DNA from: Flavobacteriales bacterium
GTDB lineage: Bacteria > Bacteroidota > Bacteroidia > Flavobacteriales_D > Crocinitomicaceae
Direction: 5' to 3'
NCBI GenBank assembly: GCA_947461185.1
Contig: CANHJY010000031.1
Span: forward strand, 1 to 12,558
DNA length: 12,558 bases
Made by a program: the position numbers and the translations under genes. How positions within the stretch are numbered: position 1 is the stretch's first letter; every line of letters starts with the position of its first letter. The notes beneath the pieces were generated by a model that worked only from the letters and a program-made list of their open reading frames with translations, ran no database searches and had not been told where the DNA came from. Below are positions 6,872 to 12,558 of the stretch, piece after piece.

Positions 6872-7594
6872 ATGAAAACATCAAAATTGTTTGCCTTAGT
6901 ATTGTTAATTTTTAATATCGTCTCCTGTTCCATCGGACAGACTGTGGAGGAAGAAAAGCAGGTAATGGAACCAAAGGCTTTTGCAGAAAAGTTGCAAAAT
7001 ACTTCACCCAATCAATTAATTGATGTAAGAACTCCGAGTGAATTTGCCACTGGTCGTTTAGAAGGTGCACTTAATTTGGATTGGAATTCTTCGGAATTTA
7101 AAAATCAAGCTGCAACATTAGATAAGAACATTCCAGTTTTTGTTTATTGTTTGAGCGGTGGGAGAAGTGCCGCAGCTGCAGAATATTTAAGGAGTGAAGG
7201 ATATAAAACGGTTATCGAAATGAATGGAGGCATGATGAAGTGGAGGTCGGAAGGTTTGACAGAGGTTCAAACATCAATTCCAAGTAATGGTTTGTCGATG
7301 GATGCCTTTAAAGATTCAATTGATGTTGATAAAATAGTCTTAGTTGATTTTTATGCAGAGTGGTGTGCTCCTTGTAAAAAAATGAAACCTGAATTGGAAG
7401 CCTTGGCTGAAGAATTGAAAGAAAATCTTGTCGTTTTAAGGATTGATGTCGATCAAAATAGAAAACTGAGCGAAGAACTTGGTATAAGCGCTTTGCCAGT
7501 TGTGCAGATTTATAAGAATAACGAATTGACCTGGACTAACAAAGGATACATTGATAAGGAAACTTTGAAGTTGGAAATTCAAAAATTACAATAA
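6872..7594 (+). CDS. Lipoprotein with rhodanese and thioredoxin domains
   Basis: This 240-residue protein starts with a lipoprotein signal peptide: a hydrophobic run from about residue 6, then the lipobox IVSC with the lipidated cysteine at C19. Residues about 35-130 form a single rhodanese domain, with LIDVRTPSEFATGRLEGALN (49-68) and the active loop CLSGGRS (93-99), whose C93 would carry the persulfide. Residues about 143-240 form a thioredoxin domain with redox motif WCAPC (C165, C168) and cis-proline P209 in ALPV. The residues after C19 (SIGQ) lack the acidic cluster typical of Bacteroidota surface-export signals, so a periplasm-facing location is more likely; this is inference. A plausible role is sulfur transfer or persulfide reduction in the periplasm. 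All catalytic cysteines are present. The gene stands alone between terminators. Confidence 0.92.
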   Translation: MKTSKLFALVLLIFNIVSCSIGQTVEEEKQVMEPKAFAEKLQNTSPNQLIDVRTPSEFATGRLEGALNLDWNSSEFKNQAATLDKNIPVFVYCLSGGRSAAAAEYLRSEGYKTVIEMNGGMMKWRSEGLTEVQTSIPSNGLSMDAFKDSIDVDKIVLVDFYAEWCAPCKKMKPELEALAEELKENLVVLRIDVDQNRKLSEELGISALPVVQIYKNNELTWTNKGYIDKETLKLEIQKLQ

Positions 7595-7597
7595 AAG

Positions 7598-7621
7598 AAA
7601 AGCTCCCGAAGGAGCTTTTTT
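7598..7621 (+). terminator. Terminator after the rhodanese-thioredoxin gene
   Basis: A perfect stem AAAAGCTCC (7598-7606) / GGAGCTTTT (7611-7619) closes a CGAA tetraloop and continues into T residues. It begins three bases after the stop codon. The stem core has the same five base pairs as the ahcY terminator, with the arms in the opposite order. Confidence 0.9.
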
Positions 7622-7668
7622 ATATAATGACGTTCTAGTTATCCGAGCGAATCGGGAAACAAGAAACG

Positions 7669-7696
7669 AAAAAGAATCCGTCAATCGACGGATTCT
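7669..7696 (-). terminator. Terminator after groEL
   Basis: AGAATCCGTC (7673-7682) and GACGGATTCT (7687-7696) form a perfect ten-base stem around a four-base loop. Read on the minus strand it is followed by a T tract ending near 7669. It sits 49 bp past the groEL stop and closes the groES-groEL transcript. It faces the plus-strand terminator at 7598-7621, so the convergent 150-bp gap is insulated in both directions. The gap holds no gene. Confidence 0.88.
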
Positions 7697-7744
7697 ATAT
7701 TCTTCACACGCAATTCTGATTGAACTGATTTGCGCAGTGTCTGC

Positions 7745-9382
<1,638 letters not shown>

Positions 9383-9398
9383 TTAGTTTAATTATTAA

Positions 9399-9674
9399 TT
9401 AAAAAATTCCATAAATGTCAGACTCTTTCATGATCAAGTAGGTATTACCATCCAACTTAATCTCTGTCCCAGAATACTGACCGTAAAGTACCTCATCACC
9501 AACTTTTACTGTCATTGGCTCATCTTTTTTACCATTTCCTGCAGCTACAATTTTGCCCTTTAATGGCTTCTCTTTCGCTGTGTCAGGAATGATTATACCA
9601 CTTGCTGTTTTTTGTTCTGCCGGCGCTGGTTCAATCAGAACTCGATCTGCCAAAGGTTTAAACTTAATCGACAT
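9399..9674 (-). CDS. groES: Co-chaperonin GroES (Hsp10)
   Basis: GroES is the heptameric lid of the GroEL chamber. The 91-residue length is slightly shorter than the E. coli protein (97), within the family range. The N-terminal strand [12 protein letters not shown] (5-16) is the family signature. The mobile loop that docks onto GroEL is around [18 protein letters not shown] (20-37), with the hydrophobic III tripeptide. The C-terminal strand [13 protein letters not shown] is typical. The gene is transcribed ahead of groEL and is separated from the upstream secG gene by a terminator, so groESL should have its own promoter in the roughly 100 bp upstream. Confidence 0.98.
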   Translation of the reverse strand: MSIKFKPLADRVLIEPAPAEQKTASGIIIPDTAKEKPLKGKIVAAGNGKKDEPMTVKVGDEVLYGQYSGTEIKLDGNTYLIMKESDIYGIF

Positions 9675-9694
9675 AATACTTATAAATTTTTATG

Positions 9695-9732
9695 ATTCGA
9701 ACCCGAATTGTCGAATATTATGCCACTCGACA
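9695..9732. promoter_or_regulatory. Nested TCGA-containing inverted repeats upstream of groES
   Basis: Two overlapping perfect inverted repeats lie 21-58 bp before the groES start. ATTCGA (9695-9700) pairs with TCGAAT (9711-9716) across ten bases, and TGTCGA (9709-9714) pairs with TCGACA (9727-9732) across twelve. CGAA occurs three times in the first block. The position suits an operator or leader structure of the heat-shock operon. It does not match CIRCE (TTAGCACTC-N9-GAGTGCTAA), and I cannot name a regulator that binds it. A clear -33/-7 promoter was not found here. Confidence 0.35.
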
Positions 9733-9770
9733 CAATGGGACATTTTTTCATTTTTAGCTACTTTTTTGGC

Positions 9771-9804
9771 AAAAAAAATGTCAGTACGCTGACATACTGA
9801 CATT
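9771..9804 (-). terminator. Terminator after secG
   Basis: On the minus strand AATGTCAGTA and TACTGACATT (plus-strand 9795-9804 and 9777-9786) form a perfect ten-base stem with an eight-base loop, followed by further T residues (plus-strand A at 9771-9776). It starts 20 bp after the secG stop. The loop contains another copy of TGTCAG, so an alternative seven-base stem (9778-9784 with 9789-9795) can form. It separates the sigma-54/lptE/TPR/secG operon from groESL. Confidence 0.88.
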
Positions 9805-9823
9805 CCTATTTATTTAAAAATAA

Positions 9824-10147
9824 TTATTGCTTAGCTTGCCCCTGCTGTTGGCTTTGACCGCCTTCACTTTGCTCTGTTTGAGCTTGTTTTTCTTCAGCAG
9901 CTTCTTGTTGCAATTGCTCAATTGATTTTGGTGATCTAATTGTTAGAACTATACTAACTACCATGATAATTCCAGCTAATGTCCAAGTTGCTTTGTCAAT
10001 AAAATCATTAGTTTTTTTAACTCCGCCAATTTGTTGCGCTGAACCAAAATCTGAGCTAAGGCCACCGCCTTTAGGATTTTGTACATATACCACTAATACC
10101 AAGAGAATGGCAGCGATTATAATTATAGATGTAAGAATGAAGTCCAT
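9824..10147 (-). CDS. secG: Preprotein translocase subunit SecG
   Basis: SecG is the small inner-membrane subunit of the SecYEG channel that improves protein export efficiency. The 107-residue protein has two transmembrane helices (about 3-22 and 54-72). They are joined by the conserved loop VQNPKGGGLSSDFGSAQQIGG (22-42), whose NPKGGGL and GSA elements are the family signature. The tail after residue 72 is glutamine- and glutamate-rich (EEKQAQTEQSEGGQSQQQGQ) and probably disordered, a frequent feature of Bacteroidota SecG. It is the last gene of the operon, starts 3 bp after the TPR gene, and is followed by a terminator. Confidence 0.95.
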   Translation of the reverse strand: MDFILTSIIIIAAILLVLVVYVQNPKGGGLSSDFGSAQQIGGVKKTNDFIDKATWTLAGIIMVVSIVLTIRSPKSIEQLQQEAAEEKQAQTEQSEGGQSQQQGQAKQ

Positions 10148-10150
10148 TGT

Positions 10151-11275
10151 TTACGTATTTAATTTTTTCTTTAATTCTTTAATTCGGGATGCAAAGAAAA
10201 CTTTTTTTTCTGGATTAATCAACATTAATTGCTCATAAGAATAAATTGCTTTGGGAAAATTGCCCTGAATCGCATAAATTTTGGCTAATGTTTCGCTTAC
10301 TGGCATTACCTCTTCGTTTAAACTTTCTTTGGCTTGCTTAATTGGAGAAAAAAATTCCTTTTTAATTTTTTCAGGCTGTTCAGTTCTAGAATTTTCAATA
10401 ACTTCTTTCGGTTCTTCTGAAATAAACTTACTTAAAATCTCTTGAACACGTTGTTTTTCATCTTTGACCTCTGTTAAATCTGTTGCGTTAGACTGAAGCC
10501 AAGAAAGAAATGATTTTTTATTATTGGTAATATCTATTGGGGAAATATTTTCTTCTCTAGATTCCTGAGGAATATTGTCTAAATGATCAAGATTATAATT
10601 AGATGCAATGGCATGAGCAATTATTTCTTTTTCTAAAGACTTTAAATCATTATTATCGGAGATTTGACTTGTGTCAATTATTACTTCGGATGTTGATGCT
10701 TCCGATATTTCTTGTTTGGTTTGGGTATCTTTTTCTTCTGCTTCTTGCGCTGCTAGATCATTATTTGATGTGATCTTTAGTGGTATAACTATTCCGTCCA
10801 ATTCATCTTCAAAGTCACTGAAACTTTCAAGTTTTGGAATGGTTGATAGTGTAGGAGTGAACTCATTTTCTGAATTTACTGCAATATGCTGAATGGTGTC
10901 ATTTTCATGAATGCTTTTTTCAGTTGAATCAATTGCTATAGGTTTGTCTTCAATAGATAGAATTATAGATTTACTTTCCGTTTCAATCGAATGATTTACT
11001 TCACTTGTATCAATTCTAGATTCAATTGCGGTGGGTACTGAATTGTCATTGATGAAATCATAGAGCTGCGTTCTGTCAGCAATCATAAAAGCGTTTTTCT
11101 CCAATTCCTCTTCGAATCCAACATCTTTTAATTTTGCAAGTGATTTCAAATAAATGATGGGAAATATCTGCGCATAAGGATACTTGTTTTTCATTTCGAA
11201 AAGATCATCTATTTGATGATTTTCAATTTGAAAATTACCCTCAATAAGCTGCGCTATTTCCTGTAAATTTATCAT
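10151..11275 (-). CDS. TPR-containing protein with long acidic linker, function unknown
   Basis: The product is 374 residues when the ATG at 11275 is used. That ATG overlaps the stop of the upstream lipoprotein gene by one base (TAATG), which argues against a TTG two codons earlier. Residues about 1-78 form a helical N-terminal domain (KYPYAQIFPIIYLKSLAKL, then ADRTQLYDFI). Residues about 80-250 are acidic, Ser/Thr/Asn-rich and probably disordered. A short FLSWLQ motif (256-261) follows. One or two TPR-like helical hairpins lie at about 325-370 (ETLAKIYAIQGNFPKAIYSYEQLMLINP). There is no signal peptide or membrane segment, so it is probably cytoplasmic. I recall proteins of this layout in the same place between lptE and secG in many Flavobacteriia. 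The role is unknown; the TPR and neighbours hint at a scaffold in envelope biogenesis. Confidence 0.88.
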   Translation of the reverse strand: MINLQEIAQLIEGNFQIENHQIDDLFEMKNKYPYAQIFPIIYLKSLAKLKDVGFEEELEKNAFMIADRTQLYDFINDNSVPTAIESRIDTSEVNHSIETESKSIILSIEDKPIAIDSTEKSIHENDTIQHIAVNSENEFTPTLSTIPKLESFSDFEDELDGIVIPLKITSNNDLAAQEAEEKDTQTKQEISEASTSEVIIDTSQISDNNDLKSLEKEIIAHAIASNYNLDHLDNIPQESREENISPIDITNNKKSFLSWLQSNATDLTEVKDEKQRVQEILSKFISEEPKEVIENSRTEQPEKIKKEFFSPIKQAKESLNEEVMPVSETLAKIYAIQGNFPKAIYSYEQLMLINPEKKVFFASRIKELKKKLNT

Positions 11276-11790
11276 TACCAATTCGACATCAATTTATTTA
11301 CTAAATCTTGTGTTATTTGATTATTCACCTCGTCTAATAAACCGTTTTCTGCTGAAGCCAAGTCAGTTGAAGACCCATAATCCACAAAACGTGTTGTGCT
11401 CAATGTAATTTTATCCTCCTTTGGCTTGGTTACAAAAATAGAAAATTCCACACTTATGCTTAACCTATTCTTTTGAGAATTGTCACCCTCTTGAAGTGCA
11501 ACTGGAGTTATTGAATAATTTGTTATGACGCCTTCAATAGATAATTCACCAGCTCCGTTGATTGGATTTAACATCAATCTCGTATTGTTTTGAATTGCAT
11601 CTTTTGTTTTTTCTGATAAAATAGCCGCATAACTTAATGGCGTGTTTGGAGCCTTGTTTTCAAGTGTCTTCAACGTGAAAGTTTTCCATTCCTCCGGCAT
11701 ACCTCCGCTATCAATCAATGAGACGCTTGATGGCCAACAGGAACTCAGCAATAAACACAACCCAAGGGTACATATGTAAATAGAGCGCAT
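11275..11790 (-). CDS. lptE: LptE-like outer-membrane lipoprotein (LPS assembly)
   Basis: LptE plugs the LptD beta-barrel and helps insert lipopolysaccharide into the outer membrane. The 171-residue product has a lipoprotein signal peptide ending in the lipobox LSSC (C18). The Bacteroidota LptE-family pattern is visible in GAGELSIEGVITNYSITPVALQ (about 79-100), then NRLSISVEFSIFV (108-120), and a C-terminal helix ending ITQDLVNKLMSNW. The start is the ATG at 11790, which overlaps the upstream TGA by one base (TGATG); a TTG one codon earlier is less likely. It is coupled to the downstream TPR gene by a TAATG overlap. LptE proteins diverge strongly between phyla, so the call rests on the Bacteroidota pattern and on gene order. 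LptD is not in this window. Confidence 0.85.
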   Translation of the reverse strand: MRSIYICTLGLCLLLSSCWPSSVSLIDSGGMPEEWKTFTLKTLENKAPNTPLSYAAILSEKTKDAIQNNTRLMLNPINGAGELSIEGVITNYSITPVALQEGDNSQKNRLSISVEFSIFVTKPKEDKITLSTTRFVDYGSSTDLASAENGLLDEVNNQITQDLVNKLMSNW

Positions 11791-12558
11791 CAATCTAACA
11801 AATTGAATTCTTTAATTTTCCTGTACAATGTGCGCTCGGAAATTCCGAGTTCCTGTGCAGCGTACTTTCTTTTTCCACGATGTTTTTCTAATGCTTTCTG
11901 AATGAGTTCTTTTTCTCGGTCTTCTAATGAAAGAGATTCCTCTATTTCTTCGTGGATTTCGAAATCATCAGTAGGTGCTCCCATGATTGCAACTGCTCCG
12001 ATTGGCTCTAGCGAAGAAGGTAAAACTCTAGTCGTACCGATTGGTGAATTCAACTCTTGATGTATTCTATTGATTACGGCTGTTTGATCAGTATTGAGGT
12101 GAATATTTCCATCTTGTTTGATCAATTCTAAAACCAATTTTTTTAATTCCGTGAGGTCTTTTTTCATGTCAAACAAAAATTTGTACATGATTTCACGCTC
12201 TGAATAACTTTCACCAGAACCCTCATTATTCATTTTTATCGGGACCTGCTCTTCATTTTCAGGAAGATACTGCCTAATTGTTTCCAAATCCAAATCCCTT
12301 TCGGTCTCAATTACTGATAATTGCTCAACCAAATTTCTTAGTTGTCGAATGTTCCCAGGCCAATTGTATGCATTCAAAAAGTCAATAGCATCCTCTTTTA
12401 GTTTGATACTCGGCATTCGATATTTTTCGGCAAAATCGTGCGCAAACTTCCTAAATATTAAATGAATGTCCTCTTTCCTGTTTTTTAGTGAGGGCAAATG
12501 AATGGGAACGGTACTCAATCTGTAAAACAAATCCTCTCTAAATTTTCCAGTTTGAATC
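11790..12558 (-). CDS. Sigma-54-dependent Fis-family transcriptional activator, C-terminal part (cut by window edge)
   Basis: The frame is open to the right edge, giving the last 255 residues; the Walker A and GAFTGA parts are off-window. The visible N-terminus TGKFREDLFYRLSTVPIHLPSL is the AAA+ segment specific to sigma-54 activators (second region of homology and sensor I area). The NWPGNIRQLRNLVEQL motif (about 65-80) is the arginine-containing sensor II region. A long, partly acidic linker (about 100-210) follows. The C-terminus has a Fis-type helix-turn-helix, KRKYAAQELGISERTLYRKIKE (about 229-250), for DNA binding. It would activate RpoN-dependent promoters. Being first of the visible operon with lptE, the TPR gene and secG, it may regulate envelope functions, but its targets cannot be read here. 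The stop overlaps the lptE start by one base. Confidence 0.95.
   Translation of the reverse strand, partial: IQTGKFREDLFYRLSTVPIHLPSLKNRKEDIHLIFRKFAHDFAEKYRMPSIKLKEDAIDFLNAYNWPGNIRQLRNLVEQLSVIETERDLDLETIRQYLPENEEQVPIKMNNEGSGESYSEREIMYKFLFDMKKDLTELKKLVLELIKQDGNIHLNTDQTAVINRIHQELNSPIGTTRVLPSSLEPIGAVAIMGAPTDDFEIHEEIEESLSLEDREKELIQKALEKHRGKRKYAAQELGISERTLYRKIKEFNLLD

Noticed and set aside
6625..6915. Plus-strand open frame overlapping the end of ahcY and the start of the lipoprotein gene
   Set aside because: It crosses the ahcY terminator and has low-complexity composition; both overlapping genes are well supported in other frames.
6748..7621. Matching stem cores of the ahcY and lipoprotein terminators as a mobile repeat
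   Set aside because: Only the five-base GC core and A/T flanks are shared, in opposite arm order; independent terminators explain this.
9675..9776. CIRCE operator upstream of groES
   Set aside because: Neither arm of TTAGCACTC-N9-GAGTGCTAA is present; only the unrelated TCGA repeats are seen.
9762..9776. TTTTTTG-G-CAAAAAA dyad as an operator
   Set aside because: Low-complexity A and T runs make chance symmetry likely, and the A run is already explained as the secG terminator T tract.
11279..11281. TTG start for the TPR protein two codons before the ATG
   Set aside because: The ATG at 11275 overlaps the upstream stop as TAATG, a standard coupled junction, and the family-like sequence begins there.
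11791..11793. TTG start for the LptE-like protein one codon before the ATG
   Set aside because: The ATG at 11790 overlaps the upstream TGA and leaves a normal signal peptide.

Overview
The window is a piece of a low-GC Bacteroidota chromosome, most likely from the order Flavobacteriales. The grounds are the protein families, the lack of Shine-Dalgarno sequences, matches to the Bacteroidota -7 promoter box (TAnnTTTG), and a gene order (sigma-54 regulator, LptE-like lipoprotein, TPR protein, SecG, GroES, GroEL) that I recall from many Flavobacteriia. I cannot place it below order. It is compact and mostly housekeeping. There are no RNA genes, insertion sequences, CRISPR arrays or phage genes.

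Left, minus strand (1-1509): upp (uracil phosphoribosyltransferase), a small membrane protein of unknown function, and the N-terminal half of a YjjG-type HAD nucleotidase cut by the window edge. They are packed head to tail and look like one pyrimidine salvage and clean-up operon. A 123-bp divergent intergenic region follows.

Plus strand (1633-5312): a homodimeric-type ABC exporter, a substrate-binding-protein-like protein with no signal peptide, and ferrochelatase (hemH). The gaps are 5 and 9 bp, and a hairpin terminator closes the unit. Next come ahcY (S-adenosylhomocysteine hydrolase; 5415-6728) and a rhodanese-thioredoxin lipoprotein (6872-7594), each with its own terminator.

Right, minus strand (7745-12558): groES-groEL, and upstream of it a four-gene operon running from a sigma-54 activator (N-terminus off-window) through an LptE-like lipoprotein and a TPR protein to secG. 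The first two junctions in that operon overlap by one base (TGATG, TAATG), and the third gap is 3 bp. A 10-bp hairpin with a T tract separates secG from groES. Back-to-back terminators lie between the convergent lipoprotein gene and groEL.

I found no convincing new multi-gene system. The items most worth a second look are the cytosolic binding-protein-like gene between an exporter and hemH, the incomplete cysteine set in ferrochelatase, the rhodanese-thioredoxin lipoprotein, the possible leaderless start of the ABC exporter, and nested TCGA-containing inverted repeats upstream of groES.
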